A model generated the notes under the pieces. The model had not been told where the DNA came from, searched no databases, and saw only the letters and a list, made by a program, of their open reading frames with translations. From assembly GCA_004352715.1 (NCBI GenBank), contig SCFE01000035.1, positions 329,841 through 393,840 on the forward strand: a DNA stretch of 64,000 nt. Direction: 5' to 3'. The position numbers and the translations under genes were made by a program. The DNA is from Hofstenia miamia. Its lineage: Eukaryota; Xenacoelomorpha; Acoela. The first letter of the stretch is position 1; each line of letters begins with the position of its first letter. Positions 46,529 to 57,600 of this stretch are shown here, one piece after another.

Positions 46529-46547
46529 TGCAACTGTGACAGGCACC
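46529..46547 (+). promoter_or_regulatory. Candidate primer binding site of gypsy-2
   Basis: TGCAACTGTGACAGGCACC directly follows the LTR end. It resembles the TRIM site at 57601 (TGGCGACCATGACAGGACC) with mutations, including loss of the usual TGG start. The complementary tRNA was not identified. Confidence 0.5.
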
Positions 46548-46837
46548 TGAAAATCCTGCATGAAAGAGAAAATGCTATAGTGAAAATATGATTGGTGTGA
46601 AAAATGGTTAAGTTAGAAGAAAGAAGATCAATCTAAAAATATAATGAGTTGTTTCTTATCATACTATAAAGAAAAGACAAGCAAGTATAACCTTTTAGCA
46701 CAGAAAAATGTTAGAAGGGCATCAGTAAGTGATTACTTCTAGTTAACAATGAAGATGGTGAATTCATGTAAAAAACAAAGGACTAAACCTAAGATGCAAA
46801 AACACCCCAAAACCAAAGAACCCCAGAAAATGCAAAT

Positions 46838-47338
46838 ATGTCCCCCAAGAGTGAGACATCCCCAACAGAAATAGTGCTACAACCAGCACAAGAAAATGCA
46901 GAGTTTTTGATAGTTGAACTTACTAAGATAATAGAAAACAACAACAATGAAAGAAGAGAGTTGACAATGCAAATAGAAAACTTAACACAATGGATGTTTG
47001 AAATAGAAATGGCAAATATTGAGAAAGATAAATGTATCAAAGAATTTATACAAGATACAAGTATAAGGTTGACAGAACAAAGAAATGTGTTTCAAAAACA
47101 AATTGAAAAGTTAATTGAAGCAAACAAGGAGATTAAAGCACAGAGCAAAAAGTTACAACAAATTATGACGCAGATGCATGAAGAAAATATAAGCCTTAGA
47201 GAAGAAAATATCTCAAAGCAACTTGAGATTGATAACTTAAAGGATGAAATTTGGTTGATATCATTAACTAATGAAGAAATTCAAGATAAAGAAAAAGGAA
47301 TTGTTAAGTTGGTAGAAACTATGATAATGAAAAACTAG
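46838..47338 (+). CDS. Gypsy-2 upstream coiled-coil ORF
   Basis: ATG at 46838, 166 codons, stop at 47336-47338. After a Pro/Ser-rich start the sequence is almost entirely charged heptads, for example ENNNNERRELTMQIENLTQW and EENISLREENISKQLEIDNLK, predicting a long coiled coil. It stands directly upstream of the capsid frame and may be the N-terminal part of Gag, separated by one stop and a short interval, or a separate oligomerisation protein. The equivalent sequence in gypsy-3 is where piggyBac inserted. Confidence 0.6.
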   Translation: MSPKSETSPTEIVLQPAQENAEFLIVELTKIIENNNNERRELTMQIENLTQWMFEIEMANIEKDKCIKEFIQDTSIRLTEQRNVFQKQIEKLIEANKEIKAQSKKLQQIMTQMHEENISLREENISKQLEIDNLKDEIWLISLTNEEIQDKEKGIVKLVETMIMKN

Positions 47339-47382
47339 AAAAATTAAACAAAACTATACCAGTAAGAGAAACACAGAGTGAA

Positions 47383-48346
47383 ATGTACAAACAATGTGAA
47401 ATGGAAGACGAATTTGTGGAGAAATTGGTGATTAATATAACTAAACAAGTAAAAGAAAATTGCAAAAAATCTGGAGAGACAAACCCTATATATGAAGAAA
47501 CAATATTGTCAGAAGAGGAAGATATAGATATGCTGGCATGTAAAGCTATACTCCTGAAATTTACAGGAAGGGTGGATAGCTATTCACCAACATTTAATGA
47601 ATGGATTCAAATGTTTGAGATGAGCACAAAGGAAAGAAAAGTGATACAAAAGCAAGCAGCAGTGAGATTCCCTCTATATTTGGATGGTGCAGCTTATCAA
47701 CATTACTTGGTGTTGGATTTAGAAACTAAAACAAACTATAAGAAGCTAATAGGAGAATATCAATGGTATTATGATGACAAAAGCTTTAAAAGTCAATATC
47801 ATATGCTATTAAATAGTATGAAAATAAACAAAAGAGAGGACTTACAAAATTACATGTCGCAAGTGGAGAGACTGTTAAGGTTAAGTTCTAGAGAGCGAAC
47901 ATATTCAAAATTTGATTTGTTTTCCCATATTTGTAAGGGACTTCTGGAACCAATTCGACAACAGTTCAAAATAAAATGTGATGTGGACAATTCATTAGAA
48001 AGGATAATAAGAAAAGGATTAGGGATACAAGTCACAATGGAGAATAATGCTCGAATAAATGAAAAGTCGACAACAATAAAGCAAAAACATTGCCTATGAT
48101 ACCTAGCAACAGCAAAGATGAAATTAAAAAAATAAAATTGGAAGATGGCACAATAAAAAGAATAAATAGGAAGGATCTGAAATGTCAAACATGTGGTAAG
48201 AAAGGACACATGAAAAAATATTGTAAATGACAAATTAATTTCATTGAGGAGGAAGAAGCATATTTTGACGATGAAGATTTATTAGAGGACGAAGAGGAAC
48301 CCAAACAAAATGAAGAAACAGAAAGTGATACTTTAAACTAGAAGGA
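47383..48346 (+). pseudogene. gag: Gypsy-2 gag
   Basis: Frame from ATG 47383 to TGA at 48097-48099: LLKFTGRVDSYSPTFNEWI, FEMSTKERKVIQKQAAVRF, AYQHYLVLDLETKTNYKKL, NYMSQVERLLRLSSRERTYS and IRQQFKIKCDVDNSLERI form the capsid. A frame shift near 48090 separates it from the nucleocapsid, which has a perfect CCHC knuckle CQTCGKKGHMKKYC (48183-48224), a TGA, and the acidic tail EEEEAYFDDEDLLEDEEE to a TAG near 48341. Gag would build the particle and bind RNA through the knuckle. It aligns with gypsy-3 over its whole length. Confidence 0.8.
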
Positions 48347-48349
48347 GAG

Positions 48350-49612
48350 CCGCCTCTGGTAAACCGTGCACCTGTTCTAATTGTAACAGACCTAATCAAA
48401 ACAAATACAATTACAGTTGTAATTAATGGTGTAATGGTCAAAGCAACCATAGATACTGGAGCAGTAATATCAATAATCACTGACAAATGTGCTTTGAAAA
48501 TTGGATTTAAAAGGAAAAATTTACAAAGTGAAAAGAGCAGGTTAATAAATGCATCAGTAGATTATATTGATGTAAAAGGTAAATTACTAGAGATACCAAT
48601 ATGAATAGCTAATACGACATTTTCACAGATGTTTACAGTCATTGATACAGAAAAACATTCACTATCTTATGAAGTCATATTAGGTAATGATTTCTTAATG
48701 GACAACAAATGTATTATCAACTATATGAACAAAACAATATTGGTGCAGGAGGAAGTAATTACAACCCATGAAGAAGAAGAAGAAGAAAAAGACACAGAAG
48801 TAATAAAATTTCAATTAAGTGAGGACGTAAGGATTTTGCCAAATAATTGGAAAATGTGTCAAATACAAACTGAAAATGTCAAAACTGCAGAAATTATGAT
48901 TTATGATCAGAAGGGAATTAATACAAAAAAGTTGTTGATTCCTTCAAGTTTGTGTATAGTAAAGAAAGGCAATGGTACTATACTGATATTGAATGCGATG
49001 AACCATGTGGTCAAAATAAAAAAGGATACTCTGAGAATTAAAGGAAAGAGAGTCAAAACAGAAAAAATGACAGTAAATAAAATGATTAACATAGTAGAGG
49101 AGGACAAAGAATATCCAATACTGGAAATCAATGAAATGGATTATCAGCATCTTAGTAACAAAGAAAGAGAAGAATTGATAAGAATCCTACAGAAACATGC
49201 TAAAATATTCAATTTTGGAGAAATAAGCATGGGGAAAGCAGTAGGAGAGACACACAAGATTATAACAACTACAGAAGAACCAATAAGACTGCCATGTAGA
49301 AGAGTGCTGGAAAATTTAAAGGAAAATTATAACACGATCTTGAATGAATTGATAGATAATAAGATAATAAGACCTAGCAAAAGCCCGTATGCCATGCTGA
49401 CTGTCTTTGTGAAACAAGGAAATAAGTACAGGTTGTGCATAGATTTTCGTAAATTAAATGATATCATGAAGAAAGATGCATATCCACTTCTGAGAATAGA
49501 GGATATAATATATGAGGCCAGTAAAAGCAATTGCTATACCTGTATAGATTTATGTAAGGCATACTGGCAGGTGCTGATGGAGCCTAAAGACATCAAAAAA
49601 CAGAATTTATAA
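48350..49612 (+). pseudogene. pol: Gypsy-2 protease and first half of reverse transcriptase
   Basis: One frame broken only by a TGA at 48602-48604. The protease has the intact active site ATIDTGAVISIIT (48452) and the ILGNDFLMDN block. RT follows: GETHKIITTTEEPIRL, the fingers PSKSPYAMLTVFVKQGNKYRLCIDFRKLND, and motif A in CIDLCKAYWQVLMEP with its catalytic Asp. The frame stops at 49610, in the sequence leading to motif B. A run of glutamates (HEEEEEEKDTE) sits between protease and RT. The polyprotein would be cleaved by its own protease. Confidence 0.85.
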
Positions 49613-50612
49613 CGCTGTATGGTTTATTTGAATGGATGTACATGGCTTTTGGATGATATTCTAATAGCAAGTGATATGATTGAGGAGCATTTAGATAAAT
49701 TGGACAGAATGTTGAGAATTCTCTATAACACAGGTTTATTCATGAATGGGAATAAATGTGAGATTCTGAAAACACAGTAAGTATTTTTGGGAAGACAAAT
49801 CCAAAAAGGTGAAATAAAAATCAAGAACAATGCAAGACATGATACAAAATATTAGCAGTCCAAAAACAAAAAAGATCTACAAAGGATAATGGGATTTATA
49901 AATTACTACGGATCTTTTATAGCAAATGTAGCGCATAAAACATGTAAAATGATGGCATTACTGAAGAAAAATAATAATTTTGAGTGGACATGGAAAGAAC
50001 AGGAGCAGTTAGATAACATAAAGAATGAATTAAGTAAAATGCCATCATTGAATACACCAGATTATGATAAGGAATATATTTTGGATTGTGATGCGAGACA
50101 GATGAAAAACAGTAAAGAGGTACCTATACAATTTTTAGTAGGAAATTTAAACAAAGTGAAGAAAATTATGGATCTACAAAACTTGAAATGTTGTCATTGG
50201 TTGAGAACATAAAAAAATTTTGGTATTTTTTGATAGGACAAACCTTTAAAGTAAGGACAGATAATAGTGGATTGGCATGGCTAAAAAAGTTTTCAGGCAA
50301 TAAATCGTCAATAGTATCAAGATGGATTGAATATCTTAATGAGTTTAAATTCATGATAGAGCACTGGAAAGGGACATTACACAAAAATGCAGATTTTTGG
50401 ACGGCATTACCAGAATATCAAAGAGACATTGAAAAAGTTGATGGTGAAAAGAAACAATTTCAATTCTTACCGCATAGTGAGTATACAGAGTTGCCTGAAA
50501 TTAACGCAGATAAAAAAGGGAATACAATAATGCCTATAATGATTAAAGAAGAGATAACTGAAAATGATATAATTGAAAAGCAGAAAACAGATATTATTCT
50601 TAGAGAAATATA
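49613..50612 (+). pseudogene. pol: Gypsy-2 RT end and RNase H
   Basis: YMAFG-type motif B (near 49640) passes within a few bases into LDDILIASDMIEEHLDKLDRML, so the segment between motifs B and C (about 45 residues in relatives) is deleted although the two Asp of the box remain. The thumb has MGFINYYGSFIANVAHKT and FEWTWKEQEQLDNIKNELS. RNase H has YILDCDARQ (catalytic Asp), then a frame change and FKVRTDNSGLAWLKKFSGNKSSIVSRWIEYL. It ends at TAA 50611-50613. The RT cannot be functional. Confidence 0.8.
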
Positions 50613-50613
50613 A

Positions 50614-51720
50614 GAAAAAGTGTGTAATGAAAATTGGATACTGGGAAAAGAAGCTAATAGTTATTTTCAAAGATACAAATGGAAAGTGAATAGTAATGGA
50701 CTTCTATATGTTGAAGGAAAAACATTAAGAATAGCAATTCCCGAATATTATAAAAGGGAATTTGTTAGGAAAGTACATGAAAATGGACATATTGGTATAA
50801 TTCAAATGGAAAAAACGTTTAATGCGCAGTTTATAACAACAAGCATTAGAAGAACAGTGGAGGACATTATTAATAAATGTACTACATGTCTAATAAAAGC
50901 AAAAGTCATTTCCTGGTACAGACAGCACCACTTGAAAAAATAATTGCAACCACACAAAATGAGATTGTTCATGTGGACTTGGAAAAGTTATTGCAAGATG
51001 ATGAAGGTTATCAATACATAATAGATTCCAAAACAGCAAAGATAGTGGCAGAAAAGATCATGAAAGAAAGGATTTTGAAATTTTCACTGATGCAAACAAT
51101 AATATCTGATAGAGGAGTACAATTTGAAAGCAAACTATTCAAAGAAATGGCTAAATTGATGGAATTTTTAACTGAGAAAACAACAGCATATCACCCACAG
51201 GTGAATAGAGCTGTTGAGAGATTGAATATAACTATGATTAAATTAATTGGAATATTAATGTCAAGAGTTGGAGGCAGAGATTGGAGAGAAGTGATAGAAA
51301 TGGTGGAATACTTCTATAACACTTCAGTACATTCGACAATGGGAATGACCCCATATAAAGCGATCTATGGAAGAGAAGCAGCAACACCACTATCAATGCA
51401 ATACCATACGTACTCCGAAAAACCAGATAATGAGTATATATGGAAGATTAAAGACCAAATTACGGAAATTCATGAAGCAATGTGTCATAACACAAAAAAA
51501 TCTGTGATAAGACAGGAGTGAAATTTTAATAAAAAGATCTACAGCAAACCACACAGGGAAGGAGATAAGGTTTACACGTACACTTTAATGAGAACACAAG
51601 ACGTGAACCAAGTAAGGAAACTAAAAACACAGTGGTCAGGTCCATTCACTATTACACAAACACACCCAAAAATAATTATAAACTTAATGATGGAAGAATA
51701 TTACATTTTCAAAATTTAAA
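50614..51720 (+). pseudogene. pol: Gypsy-2 integrase
   Basis: The zinc-binding domain has FVRKVHENGHIGIIQ and NKCTTCL (HHCC). After a frameshift near 50900 the core frame has IVHVDLEKL (Asp at 50976), IISDRGVQFESKLF (Asp at 51108) and NRAVERLNITM (Glu at 51216): DD35E counted from the sequence. The 15 residues present in gypsy-3 after EGYQYI are missing, which shortens the first D-D distance to 44. GMTPYKAIYGREAATPLSMQ and NFNKKIYSKPHREGDKVYTYT complete it. No chromodomain is seen in the C-terminal part. Confidence 0.85.
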
Positions 51721-52004
51721 ATGAGCAATAGTAAATATAGAGCAAGAAATGCTTGATAAAAATGCAGAATTTAAAATTGTAAAGTTTGATGATGGCATAT
51801 ATGGCAAGATGAACCATTTAGATAGTGTACATGAAGAGGAATTCCAAGAGGAATATAGACCTGAAAAAGATGAACTGGAAGTCGAGTGAAGAGTAATGCC
51901 CCAGAGAGCAGTAAAAAACAAAATGAAATATAATTCAGAAATATGGGATATTAATTTAGTAACTGAATTTAGGAAAAATGAAGAGAACAATGGTATGATC
52001 ACTG
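51721..52004 (+). pseudogene. Acidic tail after gypsy-2 integrase
   Basis: Frames with stops encode EMLDKNAEFKIVKFDDGIYG and HEEEFQEEYRPEKDELEVE, matching in position the acidic tail of gypsy-1 (29949-30167). Confidence 0.5.
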
Positions 52005-52868
52005 ATGAAAGCCAGAAGAGTGTGCAGGAGAAGGACTCCACAATCTGATTGTCAATTAAAGGGCATGAGGATGGAGGAAACATCAACAAGCACTCCAATG
52101 AAAACTAGATCTCTGCAATCTGATTGCCAATTAAAGGGCATGACAATGGAGAGTTCACCACCTAGTAACAAGAGAAGACGAATTAGAAGACTAGCTCCGC
52201 AATCTGATTACCAATTAAAGGGTATGAGGATGGAGACTGCAACAAAATGATCCCCCTCACCCAAATGTCAATTAAAGGGCAGGCGGATAAAAGAGGGTCA
52301 TTGTCAGGATACTGATCATCAATTAAAGGACGTGAGGTTGGAAACACAAAACTATGCACACTCCCCTTCAACATCTAGTAGTACTTGATGCCAACTAAAG
52401 GGCAAACAGGAAACAGCATCAATTACCATGAAAGATTGGGAAACTCAGCCAATAAGTGATGACTCCAACATTGATATTTCAGAATGTCCTTCAACAAGCT
52501 CATTCCCAACAACAACGGAAAGTTCAGGAATATTCTCATATAGACAAACACCAACAACAACAAAATCATCTCAGTCTGAAGAAAGAGAAAACCGAATGAC
52601 AAAAGTAGGCAGAGAATGGATACATCCATATTTTTTTTGTGCGAAAATGGATAACCTGTTGCCACAAACAAAACGACTAATCAGAGAGAATACATTGACA
52701 AAAGAAAATGAGAGTTTAGCAATTCCCATAGTGATTGACAAAAAGAATTGGCCTACATTTAATACAATAATTGCATACACAGTAGAGATGAAAGAAGAAT
52801 TCAATTGGCCATACTTTAAGAGTATGGAACACATCACATTTGATGAACATTTAGGAATTAGGAATTAA
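52005..52868 (+). pseudogene. Gypsy-2 ORF3 with QLKG repeats
   Basis: A frame from ATG 52005 and its continuation in the frame ending at 52868, separated by stops at about 52250 and 52387. The N-terminal 140 codons are a chain of imperfect repeats (next entry) mixed with Ser/Thr/Arg-rich linkers (SNKRRRIRRLAPQ is a basic cluster). Then come a Ser/Thr-rich linker and a globular part: EREN, GREWIHPYFFCAKMDN and AIPIVIDKKNWPTFNTIIAY. The globular part matches the start of gypsy-1 ORF3. It is cut by the join to the LTR end at 52870, so about 500 codons found in gypsy-1 are missing. No signal peptide or membrane anchor is visible. Function unknown. Confidence 0.55.
52034..52410 (+). repeat. Six-fold QLKG peptide-coding repeat
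   Basis: A core like CTGATTG(T/C)CAATTAAAGGGCA, usually followed by TGAGGATGGA, recurs near 52042, 52117, 52199, 52263, 52314 and 52391. In protein it reads SDCQLKGMRMEE, SDCQLKGMTMES, SDYQLKGMRMET, KCQLKGRRIKE-like, DHQLKDVRLET and CQLKGKQET. Spacing varies from 51 to 82 nt, so it is a set of motifs in a flexible chain and not a simple tandem array. It has no counterpart in gypsy-1. Confidence 0.8.
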
Positions 52869-52869
52869 T

Positions 52870-52942
52870 TGTCATATACACTGTGAGAAAGTAATAAGTT
52901 ACTCTTGATTAAGAGTGGAATTTGAATTGGCAAGATTCTACA
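52870..52942 (+). repeat. Gypsy-2 3' LTR remnant
   Basis: TGTCATATACACTGTGAGAA to GGCAAGATTCTACA equals the last 73 nt of the 5' LTR (from about 46458). The rest of the LTR and the end of ORF3 are deleted. Confidence 0.75.
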
Positions 52943-53434
52943 TTAGCATGCTTACAATAAACAATAAATCATATTTGTTTTGTTCATTATACATTCCTCC
53001 TAATAATGAAGTAAGAGTTAAATTCTTACAAAATCAAATTGATATATTTTAGTAAGAAAAAGAATTGTTAGGCATTGGTATTCTAATCTTTGGAAATTTA
53101 GTGCACAGCATCCTAGTTTGTGTGATCATTGCAAATATGATGCAGAAGATATCATTTCAATAACTTATTAAATAAACCTGTAATGATACTTAGTCAGGGT
53201 GAATACCAATTTGAAGTAAATTTATGGTAAGAGTGTAACTGACTTAGCAATAGTGTTAAAAGAAATTGATAGACATCTAGTGACTCAATATGTGGATAAG
53301 AATGCCCAACTTTTTTGTGGAACTTCTCCAAAATTTCAAATTTTTGAATTTGTGAAAAATAAATCTAGAGTAATTGTACAGTTAGATTTATCAAAAGTCA
53401 TTTGGATTGCATGGAAAACAGAACTTGAACAGTA
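52943..53434 (+). pseudogene. LINE-2 endonuclease remnant
   Basis: YLFCSLYIPPNNEVR near 52973, then a frame change and AQHPSLCDHCKYDAEDII near 53105, the region that follows the GDFNA motif of APE endonucleases (here altered to FGK/FGN). VTDLAIVLKEIDRHLVTQY near 53240 is the next conserved block. The usual SDH catalytic motif is not readable. Confidence 0.55.
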
Positions 53435-54179
53435 AATTGAAAAAATTAATACTAAAAAACAGTCATACATTAAAACACAAACCTCACAATAAGCAATAAT
53501 ATGATTCTTAAAAAAGAAAATTTCAAAATATTGTAAACCTTTTTAGAATAATTAATTAACAATACTCTCTTAGATTCTACAAAAATAAGAATTGCATTTC
53601 TAGTATGATCTTCATGACATAATAAAGTGATCTTTGAAAATAATCAGCAAAAATTTAGTGATGAGCTACAATTAGCTGCTAATATTTGAATCACTCAATT
53701 TTAAATCTGGACCTGAATTTTGGAATAGATACAAACACACTTTGAAGCTTAGCTCATCAAAACACAATGTTGGTATTTTAAGACAATTAAGATAACAAAT
53801 TAAATACGAATATTGAGGAAAAGGAAATAATTATTTTCAACACTCTTTTCACTGACAAGCAATTAATGAATTGCAAGTTTGATGAAAAATATCCTAAAGA
53901 AATTGAAAAATGTATTATTCAAAAGTCTGAAGCAGATGATATGAATAATTTAAGTAACCAGATTGTTCTTAGTGAAATATTTGGATCAGTAAAAGTTTTG
54001 GGTACCAATGGTAATAATTTGATCTGGATGGTATACATCCTTGTATGCTAAAGAATTTAGGTTTTTATGCAAAACCAACAATATTATCTTGAAGAAGGCA
54101 AATATATTTGGAAAGAAGGACGAGTAATCTTTATAAGAAAATCTTGTAAAACTAGTAATGCAGATCCTGAATCATACAG

Positions 54180-55233
54180 ATCTTTGAGTCTAAACAGTTA
54201 TTTGGTAAATTATTTAGAATAATTTTGGGTTTTAGAATGAGATTTGCCTTTAAGAATATTCTAATTAAATACACAAGAAGGTTTTTGCAAGCATCATAAT
54301 ATTTCAAAAATATATTTTTAGATTGAAATTAGCTGTTCAATTAGCAATGTTAGAGAACAATAGTACTTTACTAATAGCAATAGACCTTGAAAAAGCATTT
54401 GATACAGTGTGGCTAAGGGGCTTATTACAAATTGAAGTTATTGGGGTTAAAGGAAATTTTTTTGCTAAGAAAAAACTTTATATTCTCAAGAAATTGTCAG
54501 CTACATATAAATGGATACAATGGTGTTACAAGAAATGTGAAAATTGGGTTGCCACATGGTTCTGTTTTATCTCCACTATTTTGTACATCAATGGTATTTT
54601 TGATAAACTATATTCTCAATGATATAAATATGCCTATAATGTTACAATTTTACAATCCACTTCAAATATACATTTTGCATATCAAAGACTACAGTCTGTT
54701 TGTAATAAAATTGATGCATAGTGCAAGAAATTGAGATTAAATAATTATGAAGCTAAAACAGAAATAGGTAATATTAAAATCAATTCAGAAATTTGTAAAT
54801 ATTCCTTGTCTTTGAAAAAATTCTTGGTACTTCATTTGATTCAAAGTTAAAATTTAAGTTACATACAGACAAAGTAGAAATTTGTGCTAGAAATGCCTGG
54901 GATTTTACCATGGAAAGATGTTGCATTCAATAGGGATTACAAGCTAATACAATTATGAAGTTATTTGAAACAATTGTAGCTCCAATCTATAACTATGAGA
55001 GCAGAATATGGTTGCATAAATATACTAAGATTTTCAGTAAATTCCAATCTGAACTAATGAAAGCAACAATTGGTGCAATATGGAAACCTAAAACAGATGC
55101 TTTAGAAATAATTACTCAATGTCCACCATTAGATGTCAATCATAAAACCAATACAGTAATACTGTATAATTTCTTTCAATTTGTGGTAAATCTATATCAA
55201 ATCAAGAAGAGCCCTTATTACAACAAATTATAG
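54180..55233 (+). pseudogene. LINE-2 reverse transcriptase
   Basis: PESYRSLSLNS-like sequence near 54170, then TLLIAIDLEKAFDTVWLRGLL (54370; motif A with catalytic Asp), then in another frame NGYNGVTRNVKIGLPHGSVLSPLF (54500-54590; motif B). The motif C box, expected near 54645, reads LQFYNPLQIYI, so the Asp pair is lost. The frame 54955-55233 has IVAPIYNYESRIWLHKY and LMKATIGAIW, typical of the segment after the RT. Confidence 0.75.
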
Positions 55234-55479
55234 TATCATTTAAATTACACAAATCAGATGCAGCATTATATAGAACATGGAGTATATAATATTTGAATGT
55301 GCAACAAATACTGAGTTATCTAGAGACTTCAGTCTGCAAACATAATATGCCTAATACCTGCTTAGAAAAACTTCATTATAAATGCTCTGAAAATAAAGCA
55401 TTTATGTTTAATTAATGGCATCATAGATATTCAAATAGAACAACTGATTTAGATGATTTAAGATTAATAATAGATAAAG

Positions 55480-55743
55480 TCCCAGATAAATGAATTTAAA
55501 TCTGGAAAACATCATTGGTCAGTAATTAGTTTAAATGTAATCAATGATAATTGTATGCTTGTCTATGATTTATATCAAAAATCTCAAACATATTCACCAA
55601 TATTTATCTATCAACAAGTTGAAGAACATTTATCTCATTTTATTATTCTCATGTTAAACATTTTTAATGTGCTGAAGCTATTGGAATTAAATGAAGTTGA
55701 AGATTTTAATAAATTGATTTATTTTACAATAAACTGTGGTTGA
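55480..55743 (+). pseudogene. Possible LINE-2 RNase H remnant
   Basis: SGKHHWSVISLNVINDNCMLVYDL, then VEEHLSHFIILMLNIFNVLKLLEL and NKLIYFTINCG, resemble the start and the IYFTDS block of LINE RNase H domains. The catalytic acidic residues are mostly gone. Confidence 0.35.
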
Positions 55744-56772
55744 TTTTAGTACATAGAACAATAAAAAAACAAGAAAAGGTGATGAACAATCAAAGGCAAA
55801 ATTTGAAAGACTTTGAAGAAAAAAAAATTATGCACATATTGTACAATTGGTGGCAAGCAACTATAGCAGCATAGCTTAGGAACTAATTGACTCTGCAGAA
55901 GGTTACACAAAAGGCCTTAATAAAACAGCCACAATTCTAACAAAATAATCAATAATGGATCTAACAAATAAACATCAGTAATTCATCCATTGTAACCTGT
56001 AACTGTTTAGAGAGAAACACATCCAGGATGACCAATTCATACAGCTACCAGCTGAAGTGCTACCTGAGGGGAAGGCAGCTCATGATTTGATAGTGCAGTA
56101 CTATCCTAATTGCCTCTTACTTTATTATCTAGCTCATTACAATAAAACAGTCTCAATGTAGTTCTTATTTCTCAGCTCACTCCTAAATAGCACATAATTG
56201 CCATGCATTCACATTAACCAATGGTTTATTATAATTACAGTGTATCAATGTTATTGGTGCAATGTTGGAAATGAATGAGGGTCATATTTTCCCTATACCT
56301 AGCCATAACTTAATACAAACCACTATTCAGGCTGCTAACTGTATGAAAGCCACACGTCAAATCAGTTCACAATTAACAGTGGTTCCCAAATTGTTGCAGT
56401 GACTTAAGTGATCATTATTGTAAAAATAATACAATTAAAGAAAAAGTGCAAATATCAAAGAGAGTTGAACGCATTGAGGTAAGGTAAACTCTATTGCTCA
56501 ATTGCTACATTGTTTGCCCTATTTATACAAAGTTAAAATAATTACTGCTCTTTGTTTACAACTTAAATCATACAATCATGTTTCCGTCGCAAATTTAATT
56601 GAGCAACAAAAACATGTATTACAGCATTGAGGGGACATAATTATAGCAACAAAAAACTGAACTCAAAAAAGACAAGTTGACGTCAGAGTGAATCATTATG
56701 AATAACAAATTAATTAAAAATTAAATCAAATTAAAAAATCTCTGAGTGACTCTACATGCCCCCTTGATCAAT
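55744..56772. other. Noncoding spacer with one short coding-like fragment
   Basis: Mostly AT-rich DNA. At about 56008-56162 a plus-strand frame reads FREKHIQDDQFIQLPAEVLP and HDLIVQYYPNCLLLYYLAHY; it looks coding in composition but matches nothing I recognise. No other feature seen. Confidence 0.4.
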
Positions 56773-57411
56773 TTAATTTTGCACAAGTAACTGGAGGAGT
56801 GCCTCAGATATGACTTTTTGAATGACTTCAACTAGCTCAATAGCCAGGAGTTCATCCCAGCAGTGTACCTCAGTGTATTGGGGAGTTTGCATCAGCTGCA
56901 TGAGAACTTCCCACTGGGTGACCACTTTGTTTTGTAGTTTGAAGAACTGCAGTGTCAGGAGCCTGGAACTCATGGGGCAGTGCTGACGTAAGTTATTAAG
57001 CCTCTGAGTGAAGGTGTTATAAAATTGGGCATACAAGCAAAGCCCCTTTAGCACAATCATGAGAGTCATGAGTGAATCCATGTCTGACATATGAGCATCT
57101 TGTGCATTTATAGTGGTGTCTGGATAGAAGTGTTAGAAGACCTCATGTAGTGATCCCATTCAGGTGGCATAATCAACAAACAAGAAGCAGAACTCCTGTA
57201 CCTGCTAGAGTGTCATTGTTTTGGGGTTGGACATGCTGGCCCACAACATCGTGATTATATCAATGTGCTTGGTCACATCATAATATCAAGTAATTGTCTC
57301 TACATTGTTTATCCACATAGGATCACCTGTTGCCTGAAAAAATATGAGGACCTGAGAGTTTAGCTTTCCTATCTTGTCATGGATCTTCTGAAGTTGTTCA
57401 CGTATGGATAA
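56773..57411 (-). pseudogene. Unknown decayed coding region ended by the TRIM
   Basis: On the minus strand from 57411 down to TAA 56773 one frame is coding-like throughout but has stops near 57290, 57209, 57163 and 57136. Recognisable text: REQLQKIHDKIGKLNSQVL, DVTKHIDIITMLWASMSNPK, VQEFCFLFVDYAT, DSLMTLMIVLKGLCLYAQFY and QTPQYTEVHCWDELLAIELV. It is predicted to be mainly helical with no known motif, and is less AT-rich than the Polinton genes nearby. It starts exactly at the TRIM border, so the TRIM probably interrupted it. It might be a helical structural protein of another element; I do not assign a family. Confidence 0.45.
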
Positions 57412-57600
57412 TGTAGCATTGCTGGTAGTTGTTACTATTTATCGGCCAGACCTCGCGCTTTTCTTGTTAGTGACTGGTAGTTATAATATTTGTACATATT
57501 GTAAATATTGTATATATAAAGCCGAAAGCATTTTGTAAATAGATATAGTTTGAACTGTATTCTCTTTGAGTTCGCTAGAATCACACCCCAGTGATCTACA
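57412..57600 (+). repeat. TRIM left LTR
   Basis: TGTAGCATTGCTGG to AGTGATCTACA. It includes a TATA-like TGTATATATAAAGCC near 57507. Confidence 0.85.

Larger units (their letters stand above)
45334..52942 (+). mobile_element. Gypsy-2: Ty3/gypsy-like element with coiled-coil ORF and ORF3
   Basis: Order: 5' LTR, primer binding site, coiled-coil ORF, gag, protease-RT, RNase H, integrase, ORF3 with peptide repeats, then only the last 73 nt of a 3' LTR. Decayed by a few stops, a deletion between RT motifs B and C, and a small deletion in the integrase core. It is the best preserved of the three gypsy copies. Confidence 0.85.
52943..55743 (+). mobile_element. Second decayed APE-type LINE with RNase H-like tail
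   Basis: Directly after the LTR remnant. Endonuclease, reverse transcriptase and an RNase-H-like end occur in order on the plus strand, all in fragments with stops and frameshifts. It is a different family from the LINE at 12.4 kb: the RT style (IDLEKAFDTVW, GLPHGSVLSPLF) resembles the Jockey/R1/I group. The true ends are not visible. Confidence 0.7.
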
